From Streptomyces smaragdinus (GTDB taxonomy: Bacteria; Actinomycetota; Actinomycetes; Streptomycetales; Streptomycetaceae): a stretch of 64,000 nt of DNA. The position numbers were made by a program, and so were the translations under genes. The notes beneath the pieces were generated by a model. The model saw nothing but the letters and a program-made list of their open reading frames with translations. It was not told the DNA's origin and ran no database searches. The stretch's first letter is position 1. The number at the start of each line of letters is the position of its first letter. The stretch is taken from NCBI RefSeq assembly GCF_009604385.1, contig NZ_WEGJ01000010.1, positions 111,021-175,020 on the forward strand. The letters run 5' to 3'. Shown here piece by piece: positions 15,684-26,084 of the stretch.

Positions 15684-15701
15684 TATTGGTATGGACCAAT
15701 A
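15684..15701. promoter_or_regulatory. Palindrome upstream of the small secreted protein gene
   Basis: TATTGGT-ATGG-ACCAATA is a perfect 7-4-7 inverted repeat, 22 bases before the TTG start at 15662. The position suits an operator or a 5'-leader hairpin. No regulator can be assigned. Confidence 0.3.
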
Positions 15702-15824
15702 GAGCCTATGATGCCTCACGGTAATCGCCAAGGAGCGGAGAGCGTTCGCCGCGATGCAGGGCCTTCATCCGCCCGCCTGAGCGCATCGAAGACACACCCT
15801 CATTCGCGAGCACCGGTCAGGGCT

Positions 15825-16235
15825 TCACGTCCACCGCCGGAACACCGCCAGCCCCACCCCGTACACCGCGATCAGGGCGACCAGCGCCAGCATCGGCCAG
15901 AACGCCGCGGCCGCGTGCGTGAGGGTCGCGACGAAGCCCGCGATCGCGACCCCCGCGACCGTCGCGTAGCCCACCAGGGCCATCGCCTGCTGGTGGATCC
16001 GCTGCTGGCGCTCGTCCTGCTCCCAGCCCAGCAGGCGGGGCTGCGTGGCGATCGGGCCGCGCATCTCGAACGCCAGCCCGACGGCGACCAGGGCGACGAA
16101 CGCCGCCGTGAGCGCCGCGGGGAGGGGTCTGCCGCGGGCGAGGAACACCGCCACGTACACCCCGCCGTGGCAGCACCAGATCACCGGGATCCAGCGGCGC
16201 CGGCCCCGTACGCGGGTCCTGCGCTCAGTCGACAT
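15825..16235 (-). CDS. Small membrane protein paired with an XRE regulator
   Basis: 136 residues from ATG 16235 (GGAGG 6 bases upstream). A basic N-terminus is followed by about four membrane helices (IPVIWCCHGGVYVAVFLA, AALTAAFVALVAVGLAF, ALVGYATVAGVAIAGFVATL, FWPMLALVALIAVYGVGLAVF) with a charged loop (WEQDERQQRIHQQAMA) between the second and third. That layout is typical of the DUF2178-like membrane proteins that travel with small YozG-type regulators. It overlaps the regulator gene by 11 bases, so translation is coupled. Function is unknown. Confidence 0.75.
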   Translation of the reverse strand: MSTERRTRVRGRRRWIPVIWCCHGGVYVAVFLARGRPLPAALTAAFVALVAVGLAFEMRGPIATQPRLLGWEQDERQQRIHQQAMALVGYATVAGVAIAGFVATLTHAAAAFWPMLALVALIAVYGVGLAVFRRWT

Positions 16236-16416
16236 GGAAGACCTCCTCAACGCTCTGCCGGAAGAAGCGGGCGAGGTGGATCGCCAGAGGAAGCGACGGA
16301 GCGTATCTGCCCTGCTCGATCGCGTTGATCGTCTGCCGGGACACCCCCAGCTCGCGGCCGAGCTGCTCCTGGGAGAGGCCCCTGGCCCTGCGGAGGTCCC
16401 GGACGTCGTTCCTCAT
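16225..16416 (-). CDS. YozG-type small HTH regulator (Cro/C1 family)
   Basis: 63 residues from ATG 16416, essentially one helix-turn-helix: VRDLRRARGLSQEQLGREL, GVSRQTINAIEQGRYAPS, LPLAIHLARFFRQSVEEVFHV. This is the compact YozG/YgzD form with nothing else attached. A GTG nine bases earlier (16425) is possible, but AAGGG fits 16416 better. It precedes and overlaps the membrane-protein gene. Two near-identical 16-base sequences in its promoter are likely its own operators. Confidence 0.85.
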   Translation of the reverse strand: MRNDVRDLRRARGLSQEQLGRELGVSRQTINAIEQGRYAPSLPLAIHLARFFRQSVEEVFHVD

Positions 16417-16419
16417 GTC

Positions 16420-16465
16420 AAGCACCCTTTACATCGCCGTTGTGATGGAAAGTATCCTTGACATC
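16420..16465. promoter_or_regulatory. Direct-repeat operator pair of the XRE regulator
   Basis: AAGCACCCTTTACATC (16420-16435) and AAGTATCCTTGACATC (16450-16465) share 13 of 16 bases and are spaced exactly 30 bases apart, about three DNA turns. They lie immediately before the regulator gene, the first reaching its start region. Such spacing puts both copies on one face of the helix and suggests autorepression. Confidence 0.45.
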
Positions 16466-16474
16466 CCGGCCGGG

Positions 16475-17389
16475 TCAAGAGCGCAGGCGTTTCACCTCGC
16501 GGTCCAGGGCCCACGCGTCGGCCACCGGGCCGAGGTGGGCGAGCTTGTCCGGGTTGATCACCGAGCGGACCGTCTGGACGACCCCGTCCCGTACCTCGAG
16601 GACCAGGGTGTGGAGCACCCTCCCGTCCCGGTCGTGGAAGACCGCGCCGGGGCGGCCGTTGATCTCGCGCTGCTCGAACGTGACGCCGATCCGGGCCAGT
16701 CGGGGCAGCACGGAGGCCAGCAGCCGCGCCGCCTTGTCGCGGCCGCTCACCGCCCGGGCCAGCTGCGGAGCCTTTCCGCCGCCGTCGCCGGTCAGCTGGA
16801 CGTCGGCGGCCAGGAGCGTACGGAGTTCGCCGACGTCGCCGTTCGTCAGCGCGGCGAAGAAGCGGTCCGCCAGCTCCTGCCGCTCCGCCCGGTCCGCCTC
16901 GAACCGCGGCCGGCCCTCGCGCATGTGCCGCCGGGCCCGTACGAGGAGCTGCCGGCACGCCTCCTGCGAGCGCCCCACGGCCTCCGCGACCTCGTCGAAC
17001 CCGAAGCCGAAGACCTCCCGCAGCACGAACACCGACCGCTCCAGCGGGCTGAGCCGCTCCAGCAGGAGCAGCGCGGCCATCGACACGGAGTCCGCGAGCT
17101 CGGCGGCCCGCTCGGGGTCCTCGTACGGGTCGGCGAGCAGCGGCTCGGGGAACCAGGGGCCGACGTACTGCTCCCGCCGGACGCGGGCGGAGCGCAGTAC
17201 GTCGATGGCGAGGCGGGTCACCGTGGCCGACAGGTAGGCCCTGGGCGATTCGATACGGGCGGTCGTCCCGTCGTAACGCAGCCACGCCTCCTGCACCGCG
17301 TCCTCGGCCTCGCCGACGCTGCCGAGGATCCGGTAGGCGATGGAGAAGAGCAGCGGACGCAGCTCCTCGAACTCCTCGACCTTGCTCAC
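16475..17389 (-). CDS. ECF sigma factor, ECF41 family
   Basis: 304 residues. Sigma2 spans about 10-75 (LLFSIAYRILGSVGEAEDAVQEAWLRY) and sigma4 about 105-160 (LSPLERSVFVLREVFGFGFDEVAEAVGRSQEACRQL). The C-terminal SnoaL-like extension (about 170-300) carries the ECF41 signatures DGGGK near 220 and NPDKL near 282. The linker motif, usually WLPEPL, reads WFPEPL here. In ECF41 this extension both inhibits and activates the sigma factor, with no separate anti-sigma. The partner decarboxylase gene lies directly upstream in the same operon, 14 bases away, under a promoter that fits ECF41. Confidence 0.93.
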   Translation of the reverse strand: MSKVEEFEELRPLLFSIAYRILGSVGEAEDAVQEAWLRYDGTTARIESPRAYLSATVTRLAIDVLRSARVRREQYVGPWFPEPLLADPYEDPERAAELADSVSMAALLLLERLSPLERSVFVLREVFGFGFDEVAEAVGRSQEACRQLLVRARRHMREGRPRFEADRAERQELADRFFAALTNGDVGELRTLLAADVQLTGDGGGKAPQLARAVSGRDKAARLLASVLPRLARIGVTFEQREINGRPGAVFHDRDGRVLHTLVLEVRDGVVQTVRSVINPDKLAHLGPVADAWALDREVKRLRS

Positions 17390-17403
17390 GGCCCCGCCCC
17401 CGC

Positions 17404-17877
17404 TCAGTGGAACTGCCCGGGCCGGTAACCGCCCGCGGGCTGGCGGGTGATGACGTTCAGCCGGGTCGCGGTGTTCATGAAGCCGACCAGAATCACGAGG
17501 GCGGTGAGCTGCTCCTGGTCATGGTGCTCGGCGGCCCGCGCCCACACCTCGTCGCTCACCCCGCCGGCCCCGTCGGCGACCCGCGTCCCCTCCTCGGCCA
17601 GCTCCAGCGCGGCCCGCTCGGCGTCGCTGAAGACGGTGGCCTCCCGCCACGTGGCGACGAGGTTCAGCCGCACCGCGCTCTCCCCGGCGGCGGCCGCGTC
17701 CTTGGTGTGCATGTCGGCGCAGACCCCGCACCCGTTGATCTGGCTGACGCGCAGGGCGACGAGCTCCTGGGTGACGGCGGGGAGGGGCGAGTCCTTCATG
17801 GCGCGGCCGACGGCCATGAAGTGCTTCATGGCGGGGGCGGCGGTCTGGCTGGCGAAGAAATCGATCCGTGCGTTCAT
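17404..17877 (-). CDS. Carboxymuconolactone decarboxylase/AhpD-like protein (ECF41 partner)
   Basis: 157 residues of the CMD/AhpD family. The redox motif CGVCADMHTKDA (CxxC followed by His) is near residue 50, with helices ELVALRVSQING before it and FSDAERAALELAEEGTR after. Such proteins act as thiol-dependent peroxidase partners or hydroperoxide sensors. CMD genes are the usual neighbours and main targets of ECF41 sigma factors, and the promoter just upstream matches that use. It is transcribed ahead of the sigma gene. Confidence 0.92.
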   Translation of the reverse strand: MNARIDFFASQTAAPAMKHFMAVGRAMKDSPLPAVTQELVALRVSQINGCGVCADMHTKDAAAAGESAVRLNLVATWREATVFSDAERAALELAEEGTRVADGAGGVSDEVWARAAEHHDQEQLTALVILVGFMNTATRLNVITRQPAGGYRPGQFH

Positions 17878-17916
17878 GGCGTGCTCCTCATGCCTCTCGA
17901 GTGACTACACCCCCGA

Positions 17917-17943
17917 GACGAGGCCCCCCGAACCCCAGTGACA
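17917..17943 (-). promoter_or_regulatory. ECF41-type promoter of the CMD-sigma operon
   Basis: On the minus strand TGTCACT (17943-17937) and CGTC (17920-17917) are separated by 16 bases. This agrees with the published ECF41 consensus of TGTCACA, a 16-17 base spacer, then CGTC. It sits about 40 bases upstream of the CMD start at 17877, implying autoregulation of the operon. Confidence 0.65.
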
Positions 17944-17969
17944 CGCGCACACTGTGACCCGCGTCTCCC

Positions 17970-18338
17970 TCAGTCCCGCCAGTCGAGCTGCCCCTCGGGA
18001 ATCCCGACGCCCCGCGCGTAGGCCTTGGCCTCCTCACGCCCGGCAGCGTCCCCACGGGGGTAGCGCACCACGTGCCCGGCGAAGACGACGAACGCCTCGG
18101 CCCCGGTGTTGTAGTTGACGTACCACCCACCCTCGGGCGAGACCGCGCCGGCCAGCTGCCCGGCCAGCCGCTCAGCATCACGCTCATCGGCAACGAAATG
18201 AACCAGCGTCCACTGCCGGGGCTGCCCGTCCCCCACCCCACCGACCTCGACCCGCGCGATCTTCCCGACCCGCAACGGGACTTCGTCGAGCACGGCCCCG
18301 ACCCGCAGACTCTCCGCGATGAGCACGCCTTCCAGCAC
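17970..18338 (-). CDS. Hypothetical protein
   Basis: 122 residues from GTG 18338, chosen because GGAGG (18345-18349) lies six bases upstream; a longer reading to 18440 is Pro/Arg-rich and has no ribosome site. It looks like a small alpha/beta cytosolic protein (LRVGAVLDEVPLRVGKIARVEV, WTLVHFVADERDAERLAGQLA, GWYVNYNTGAEAFVVFAGHVVRY). No domain recognised. It is upstream of, but not obviously part of, the ECF41 operon. Confidence 0.62.
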   Translation of the reverse strand: MLEGVLIAESLRVGAVLDEVPLRVGKIARVEVGGVGDGQPRQWTLVHFVADERDAERLAGQLAGAVSPEGGWYVNYNTGAEAFVVFAGHVVRYPRGDAAGREEAKAYARGVGIPEGQLDWRD

Positions 18339-18543
18339 CCTCGGCCTCCACCCTCGCCCGCCCGCAGGCGGTCGCGAACCGTTCGCTGCGTGAAGCACCT
18401 CGACCTGGGACGATCTGAGCATGACAGACGAGGAGATCATTGACGCGATCCGGGCCAGATATGACCTCCGTCACATGACACCGATCCACGCCGCAGGCCT
18501 CCGCCGGGTCACCGTCCGGGTCCCCGCCACGCATCGCTCACGC

Positions 18544-18571
18544 AAAAGCCCCCGCGATCTTCGCGAGGGGC
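18544..18571 (-). terminator. Terminator after tRNA-Thr
   Basis: The stem GCCCC-C-GCGA paired with TCGCG-A-GGGGC (18548-18571, one bulged A, TCT loop) is followed on the minus strand by TTTT (18547-18544). It is 35 bases past the tRNA 3' end. Confidence 0.75.
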
Positions 18572-18605
18572 CTTTGTTCGAACCGTATCCCCTGGTGAGG
18601 GGTAG

Positions 18606-18679
18606 AGCCGCCTGTCGGATTCGAACCGACGACCTTCTGTTTACAAGACAGATGCTCTAACCAGCTGAGCTAAGGCGGC
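18606..18679 (-). tRNA. tRNA-Thr (UGU)
   Basis: A 74-base tRNA on the minus strand. The acceptor stem GCCGCCT pairs with AGGCGGC, with a U discriminator. The D arm has AGCTCAGCTGGTTAGAGC, the anticodon loop reads CTTGTAA (anticodon TGT) and the T arm has GGTTCGAATCC. CCA is not encoded. A terminator follows at once. Confidence 0.95.
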
Positions 18680-18799
18680 GCGACCGCGTCAGTCTACCCG
18701 GCAGGGGTGGGGGTGCCGCGTCCGGTTTTAGCGGGGTCCGGGAAAGAGGGGTGCTGACAAACGGGGGTGGGGCGGGTTACCGTCGGCTGGGTTCACAGA

Positions 18800-18815
18800 A
18801 GTGGACTAAACCTTT
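18800..18815. promoter_or_regulatory. Degenerate DasR-box-like site upstream of msiK
   Basis: AGTGGACTAAACCTTT matches the DasR responsive element (AGTGGTCTAGACCACT) at 12 of 16 positions and lies 48 bases before the msiK start. DasR controls amino-sugar and chitin uptake, so control of the shared ATPase would make sense. The match is imperfect and unproven. Confidence 0.35.
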
Positions 18816-18862
18816 ACTCGGATCGTCCGGCACGTTCCTGCCGGTGAAGGAGTGCGACACGT

Positions 18863-19978
<1,116 letters not shown>

Positions 19979-20004
19979 GCCCGAGCGCACCCGCTGTACG
20001 CAGA

Positions 20005-20043
20005 CGACGGCGCCGACCCTCCGCACAGGGGGCGGCGCCGTCG
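20005..20043 (+). terminator. Terminator after msiK
   Basis: An 11-base GC stem (CGACGGCGCCG with CGGCGCCGTCG) encloses a 17-base loop, 26 bases after the msiK stop. No U-run follows, which is common for Streptomyces terminators. Confidence 0.7.
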
Positions 20044-20192
20044 CCGTATCCGCGTAAGAATCGACAAATCGTCGGACACATCGGTCACTTCACCCACCGA
20101 AGTCAACACCCGAATTCGAATATCCGGGAATAAGCCACTCGTTAGAGTGACTCAATGTCGCCAAATCACTACGGGTCGCTACGATCCCGACT

Positions 20193-20606
20193 GTGAACCA
20201 GGCAGCCCGCCGCATCGGCAGAACTCTCGCGTTTGTGCTCCCCGTCGTCCTCGTCCTGTCGGGGACGCTCGCCGTCGCGACCGTCCCGTGGACAGACGGA
20301 CCGACGGAGTCCCGGCTTCTGAACGCGTCCTCCTCGGACGCCTCGTCGAAGGCCGGCTCCCCCGCCCCGCAGGACGTCCTGCGCTCCCGGCTGCTCGCCG
20401 AGCTGCAGGAGAAGGACCCGGGCGCCGCCCTCACCGCGCTGCAGCAGGAGATGGCCGCCACCCCGTCGCTGGCGAAGCACTGCGGGTCCATCGCCCGCGC
20501 GCTGGGTCAGGCGGCCGTGGCGAAGTACGGCGCGGCGCGGGCCCAGCGCTTCTCCCGCCCGGTGTGCGACACGTCGTTCGCCTCCGGGGTGTCCGGGGCC
20601 CGCTGA
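20193..20606 (+). CDS. Secreted or membrane-anchored hypothetical protein
   Basis: 137 residues from GTG 20193. A basic N-terminus and hydrophobic segment (residues 12-30, LAFVLPVVLVLSGTLAVATV) form a signal anchor. The exported part is helical (DVLRSRLLAELQEKDPGAALTALQQEM) and has two Cys (KHCGSIARALGQAAVAKYG, SRPVCDTSF) that could form a disulphide. No named family. It lies upstream of the nucleotidyltransferase by 47 bases, so the two may be co-transcribed. Confidence 0.68.
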   Translation: MNQAARRIGRTLAFVLPVVLVLSGTLAVATVPWTDGPTESRLLNASSSDASSKAGSPAPQDVLRSRLLAELQEKDPGAALTALQQEMAATPSLAKHCGSIARALGQAAVAKYGAARAQRFSRPVCDTSFASGVSGAR

Positions 20607-20653
20607 CGGCCCCGTCCGTACGGCGGGCGCGTACCGCCGCATAGGGTGCTCGC

Positions 20654-21382
20654 ATGACCGATCACTCGAGCCCATCCGCTCGTCCGACGCAAGCCGTGGT
20701 CCTGGCCGGTGGCCAGGGGTCACGGCTTCGTCCGTACACCGACGACCGGCCGAAGCCCATGGTGGAGATCCCCGGGACGGGGACGCCGATCATCGGGCAC
20801 CAGCTGGCCTGGCTGGCGGCGGAGGGCGTGACGGACGCCGTCGTGTCGTGCGGGCATCTGGCGGAGGTGCTCGAGGAGTGGCTGGACTCGGCGTCGCTGC
20901 CGCTGAAGGTGACGACCGTGGTGGAGAGCGAGCCGCTCGGCCGCGGCGGCGGGCTGAAGTACGCGGCGGCCTCCCTGCCCCGCCCCGGCGAGCCGTGGTT
21001 CGCCACGAACGGTGACATCTGGACGCGCTTCTCGCTGCGCGAGATGGCCGACTTCCACCACGAGCGCGACGCCGCCGCCACCCTGGCCCTGGCCCGCCCG
21101 CGGATCCCGTGGGGGGTCGTCGAGACGGACGAGTTCGGGCACGTCCTGGACTTCATCGAGGCGCCCCTGTCCCCGTATCCGGTGAACGCGGGGGTGTACG
21201 TCTTCTCCGCGGACTTCACGGCCATGCTCCCGGACCGCGGCGACCACGAGCGCACGACGTTCCCCCGGCTGGCCCGCCAGCGCCGGCTGGCCGGCTACCC
21301 GCTGCCGCAGGGGGCGTACTGGCGGGCCATCGACACGGCGAAGGACCTGACGGAGGCCGCGAAGGAGCTCGCGGGGCACTGA
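20654..21382 (+). CDS. NDP-sugar nucleotidyltransferase
   Basis: A 242-residue GT-A-fold NTP transferase. The N-terminal AVVLAGGQGSRLRPYTDDRPKP is the nucleotide-binding signature (GGxGxRLxP..KP). GRGGGLKYAAASLP near 97 and WFATNGDIWTRF near 112 (metal-binding Asp) follow. It should form an NDP-sugar from a sugar-1-phosphate, as RmlA/GlmU/ManC-type enzymes do. It lacks a C-terminal beta-helix, so it is a single-domain synthase like the archaeal-type enzymes. Which sugar is used cannot be told. Confidence 0.85.
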   Translation: MTDHSSPSARPTQAVVLAGGQGSRLRPYTDDRPKPMVEIPGTGTPIIGHQLAWLAAEGVTDAVVSCGHLAEVLEEWLDSASLPLKVTTVVESEPLGRGGGLKYAAASLPRPGEPWFATNGDIWTRFSLREMADFHHERDAAATLALARPRIPWGVVETDEFGHVLDFIEAPLSPYPVNAGVYVFSADFTAMLPDRGDHERTTFPRLARQRRLAGYPLPQGAYWRAIDTAKDLTEAAKELAGH

Positions 21383-21385
21383 TAC

Positions 21386-21435
21386 GTACGGAAGGAGGGG
21401 CGGCCGTCACATGGACGGCCGCCCCTCCTTCGTAC
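21386..21435. terminator. Strong bidirectional terminator
   Basis: A 22-base stem with one bulged G (left arm ending GGGGCGGCCGTC at 21408, right arm 21414-21435) and the loop ACATG. It lies between the nucleotidyltransferase (stop 21382) and the convergent DoxX gene (stop 21444). Confidence 0.82.
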
Positions 21436-21443
21436 CTGACGGG

Positions 21444-22994
21444 CTACCCCAGCAGCCCGCCCAGCAGCTTGTCAGGCTCCTCCGCCGTCCCCCCGCTCGT
21501 CCCGCCGCCCTCGCCCGAGCCCCCGCCCGGCGTCGCGCCGCCCGTCGTCCCGCCCGCCGAGGTCGACGGCTGCGGCACCGACGGCGGCGCGTCCTGCGTG
21601 GGCGCCGTCGTCCGGGCCGGCGCCTCCCCGTCGCTCCCCGGGGCCGTGGTGGACGCGCCGGCCGTGGGCCCGGCCGACGGCGCGGCGTCCTCCGCCGCCG
21701 ACGCCCCCGCCGTCGCGGACTCCGCCGGCGACGGACTGCCCGGGCCCGCCGGCCCGCCCCGTCCCTCGGCGCCCGGCGTGGCCGGGAGCGTCTCGCCGGG
21801 AAGGTGGTTCACCGGCGGCTCGCCCGGCCCCGGCACGTTGATCGTGGTGGCCGAGCGGACCGCGCTGCCCAGGATCGACCCGATGAGCAGCGTCACCCCG
21901 ACGATCACCGTCGCGTACACCACCCCGCGCCGCAGCACGAACCGCCGCAGCTCCCACAGCGCCGAGCGCGGCCCGAGCCGGCGCCAGGCCTGCCCCGCCA
22001 GCCGGGCGTCCAGGGAGTAGACGGGGGCGCCCGCGATGAGCAGCGGGGACCAGGCGGCGAGGTAGATGAACTCCGTGGCGTCGTACGACGGGTCCGTCCG
22101 CCAGCTGATCGTCGCGATCAGCCCGCCCGCGAGCAGCACGCCGGCGCCCGCCGCGATCCGCTGCCAGAGGCCGCAGATCGTCAGCACGCCGACGACGATC
22201 TGGAGGAACGCCACCGTCAGCCCCGCGCCCACCGGATGCGCCTGCGCGTAGGCGTGCAGCGGCTGGGCGACCGTCCACGGGTCGAGGGCGTCCAGCCAGC
22301 CCGTGAGCCGGCCGCGCTCGCCCTCGTCGAAGTACAGCGGGTCGGAGAGCTTGCCCATGCCGGCGCAGATGGCGACGAAGCCGAGGAAGATCCGCAGCGG
22401 CAGCAGCACCACGCCCAGGTTCATCCGCCGCCCGGGGTAGTAGGCGTGGCGGACGGGGTCGGCGCCGTGCCGGCGGGCGCGGGTGTCGTCGCCGGGGCCG
22501 TAGTCGTCGTACTCCTCGTCGTACGACGAACCGTCGAACTCCCGTGGCGGCGGCAGCAGTCGGGTGTCGTCCCCGCCGCGCTGGGGGCCGATCAGCGGGA
22601 GCTGGGTCGTCGGGTGCGGCTCGATACGCGGCAGCAGCTGCGTCGCCGTGGCGTCGACGGCGAGCGCGGGGCGCGCCCCCGACCGGCGTACGGCCTGGCG
22701 CAGTTGCCCCGTCATGGGGTCGTCCGGGGCGCTCCGGCCGCTCCACACCACGGGCTTGCGCACCCGGGGCGCGGCGGCCGGGCGCGCGCCGGGGCGCGCG
22801 ACCGACAAGCCAGGCGCGCCCGGCGCCCCCCGCGCGCCGGAGCTCGGCCCGAGACGCACCCGGAAGCTCACATTGCTGACGCTGATCCGCGCCGGGTCAC
22901 TGGGGACCCGCACCATCGTCAGCGCGCCGGTCTCCTGCACAGCCTGCGAGCGTCCACCCTTGGGTGGGCGCGGCGTTCTGGTGTCCACACTCAT
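21444..22994 (-). CDS. DoxX-domain membrane protein with long disordered ends
   Basis: 516 residues. Residues 1-185 are a disordered, Arg/Pro-rich cytosolic region ending in an acidic patch (SSYDEEYDDYGPGDDT). A DoxX-type four-helix domain spans about 190-345 (LLPLRIFLGFVAICAGMGKL, VGAGLTVAFLQIVVGVLTICG, AAGAGVLLAGGLIATISW, EFIYLAAWSPLLIAGAPVY). A further helix at about 370-390 leads into an extracytoplasmic Pro/Ser/Thr/Gly tail of over 100 residues. DoxX proteins are linked to quinone/thiol redox in membranes, but this architecture has no defined role. Monocistronic. Confidence 0.82.
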   Translation of the reverse strand: MSVDTRTPRPPKGGRSQAVQETGALTMVRVPSDPARISVSNVSFRVRLGPSSGARGAPGAPGLSVARPGARPAAAPRVRKPVVWSGRSAPDDPMTGQLRQAVRRSGARPALAVDATATQLLPRIEPHPTTQLPLIGPQRGGDDTRLLPPPREFDGSSYDEEYDDYGPGDDTRARRHGADPVRHAYYPGRRMNLGVVLLPLRIFLGFVAICAGMGKLSDPLYFDEGERGRLTGWLDALDPWTVAQPLHAYAQAHPVGAGLTVAFLQIVVGVLTICGLWQRIAAGAGVLLAGGLIATISWRTDPSYDATEFIYLAAWSPLLIAGAPVYSLDARLAGQAWRRLGPRSALWELRRFVLRRGVVYATVIVGVTLLIGSILGSAVRSATTINVPGPGEPPVNHLPGETLPATPGAEGRGGPAGPGSPSPAESATAGASAAEDAAPSAGPTAGASTTAPGSDGEAPARTTAPTQDAPPSVPQPSTSAGGTTGGATPGGGSGEGGGTSGGTAEEPDKLLGGLLG

Positions 22995-23062
22995 CTAACC
23001 GAGTGACACCGTAATAGGACACGGACAAAAGTGTCGGGGGCGCGTCAACGCCCCGACGGACC

Positions 23063-24016
23063 TCAGGCGCGCCGGCGCGACACCTCGTAGAGCACGATCC
23101 CCGCCGCCACACCGGCGTTCAGCGACTCGGCGCCGCCGGGCATCGGGATCCGCACCTTGAAGTCGCACGTCTCGCCGACCAGCCGCCCGAGCCCCTTGCC
23201 CTCGGAGCCGACGACGATGCACACGGGCCCCTCCAGCGCGGCCAGCTCGTGCAGCTCGGCGTCCCCGTCGGCGGCCAGGCCCACGACGGTGATGCCCTCC
23301 TTCTTGTACCCCTCGAGCGCCCGCGTCAGGTTCGTGGCGCGGGCGACGGGCGTACGGGCGGCGGTGCCGGCGGAGGACTTCCAGGCGCCGGCCGTCATGC
23401 CGGCGGCGCGGCGCTCGGGGACGACCACGCCGTGGCCGCCGAAGGCGGAGACGGAGCGGACGACGGCGCCGAGGTTGCGCGGGTCGGTGACGCCGTCCAG
23501 GGCGACGATCAGCGGGTCCTCGCCGAGGTCGTGGGCGGCGGCGCTGAGCTCGTCCGGGAGGGCGTACTCGTACGGCGGGACCTGGAGGACCAGGCCCTGG
23601 TGGTTGAGCCCGTTGGTCATCCGGTCGAGCTCGGGGCGCGGGGCCTCCATCAGATTGACGTCGCCGCGCTGGGTGGCCAGCTGGAGGGCGGCGCGCACGC
23701 GCTCGTCGTTGTCGATGAACTGCTGGACGTACAGCGTCTTCGCCGGCACGCCGTCGCGCAGCGCCTCGAAGACGGGGTTGCGGCCGACGACGAGCTCGCT
23801 GCTGCCCTTCGGCCCGCCGCGCCGGGGCGCGGGGCGGCCGGTGGCCTTGCGGGCGCGGGCCTGCGCGGCGCGCTGCTTGGCGTGCCCCTTGCGCATCTCG
23901 GCGGGCGGGGTCGGGCCCTTGCCCTCCAGCGAACGCCGCCCCTTGCCACCGGTGCCGACGGTCGCGCCCTTCTTGTTGGCGGTGCGCCGGCCTCGGCGCT
24001 GGCTGTTCCCGGCCAC
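23063..24016 (-). CDS. rlmB: 23S rRNA (guanosine-2'-O-)-methyltransferase RlmB
   Basis: About 317 residues from GTG 24016 ([11 protein letters not shown]...); a GTG three codons earlier (24025) is possible but has no better ribosome site. A basic N-terminal extension (1-70) precedes the RNA-binding domain ([24 protein letters not shown]). The SPOUT methyltransferase core has [19 protein letters not shown] (motif 1), [14 protein letters not shown] (motif 2) and [23 protein letters not shown] (motif 3, SAM knot). It methylates the ribose of a conserved 23S guanosine in the P-loop region. It lies downstream of cysS on the same strand. Confidence 0.93.
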   Translation of the reverse strand: MAGNSQRRGRRTANKKGATVGTGGKGRRSLEGKGPTPPAEMRKGHAKQRAAQARARKATGRPAPRRGGPKGSSELVVGRNPVFEALRDGVPAKTLYVQQFIDNDERVRAALQLATQRGDVNLMEAPRPELDRMTNGLNHQGLVLQVPPYEYALPDELSAAAHDLGEDPLIVALDGVTDPRNLGAVVRSVSAFGGHGVVVPERRAAGMTAGAWKSSAGTAARTPVARATNLTRALEGYKKEGITVVGLAADGDAELHELAALEGPVCIVVGSEGKGLGRLVGETCDFKVRIPMPGGAESLNAGVAAGIVLYEVSRRRA

Positions 24017-24062
24017 GGTGGTCACCTGTTTCTGCTGTTACGTACGTACTTACGTCATGAGT

Positions 24063-24088
24063 GTGCCGCCCGCGGGGGCGGGCGGCAC
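24063..24088 (-). terminator. Hairpin between cysS and rlmB
   Basis: A perfect 11-base stem (GTGCCGCCCGC with GCGGGCGGCAC, GGGG loop) lies 18 bases after the cysS stop and before the rlmB start. There is no U-run. It may partially terminate or act as a processing site between the two genes. Confidence 0.55.
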
Positions 24089-24105
24089 GTTCGAGGCGGG
24101 CTGCC

Positions 24106-25500
<1,395 letters not shown>

Positions 25501-25581
25501 CCTCCCAGGGTAGTGGGCCGCCGGGGCTGTTCAGACCCCTGTCAGGCGGTTGTGGGCGGCGGACACGCAATCGTCACCGGG

Positions 25582-25986
25582 TCAGAGCCGGCCGACGACC
25601 CTGCGGGGTGTCACCCGGACGACGACGCGGGCCGCCTCGTCCTTGGCGCGGGGGTTGTGGTCGGCGTACCGCTTGCCGGTGTACTTCAGCGACAGCTCGT
25701 CGATCAGGTCCTGGCCGCCCGCCTCGGTCAGGGTGGCGGTGCCGCGGATCTCGGCGTAGGTGTACGGCTCGTCGAACGGCATGAGCAGCAGGCTGACGCG
25801 GGGGTCGCGGCCGATGTTGAGGGTCTTGCGGCGGTCGGTGGTGGTGGAGAACAGCACCGCGTCCCCGTCGCGCTTGACCCAGACCGGGGAGAGCTGGGGA
25901 CTGCCGTCGGGCTGGATGGTGGCGACGGTGATGAAGACGGGGGTGTCGAGCAGGCGGCGGATGGTGTCGTTGAGCGCGACGGTCAC
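25582..25986 (-). CDS. PPOX-class F420-dependent oxidoreductase
   Basis: A 134-residue split-barrel flavin/deazaflavin protein. Typical features: LLDTPVFITVATIQPDGSPQLSPVWV at 12-37, VLFSTTTDRRKTLNIGRDPRVSLLL near 45 (cofactor phosphate binding) and YAEIRGTATLTEAGG near 78. Relatives in actinobacteria use F420H2 to reduce biliverdin or other substrates. The substrate is unknown. It stands alone between ispF and cysS on the same strand. Confidence 0.85.
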   Translation of the reverse strand: MTVALNDTIRRLLDTPVFITVATIQPDGSPQLSPVWVKRDGDAVLFSTTTDRRKTLNIGRDPRVSLLLMPFDEPYTYAEIRGTATLTEAGGQDLIDELSLKYTGKRYADHNPRAKDEAARVVVRVTPRRVVGRL

Positions 25987-26084
25987 GGGGGGTCCTTCCG
26001 GGAGGTACGGGTCTCACGCGTAGTACCCGTCGTGCGCGGCGCGACACGGCGTACGCGCCGCGCACTCACCCTCCCGGGCGCCGC

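Noticed and set aside
18421..18660. A 79-codon ORF on the plus strand starting MTDEEIIDAIRARYD
   Set aside because: It runs through the tRNA terminator and most of the tRNA-Thr gene. Only the first 40 codons look protein-like. It may be a fragment of an old gene, but there is no support for an intact one.
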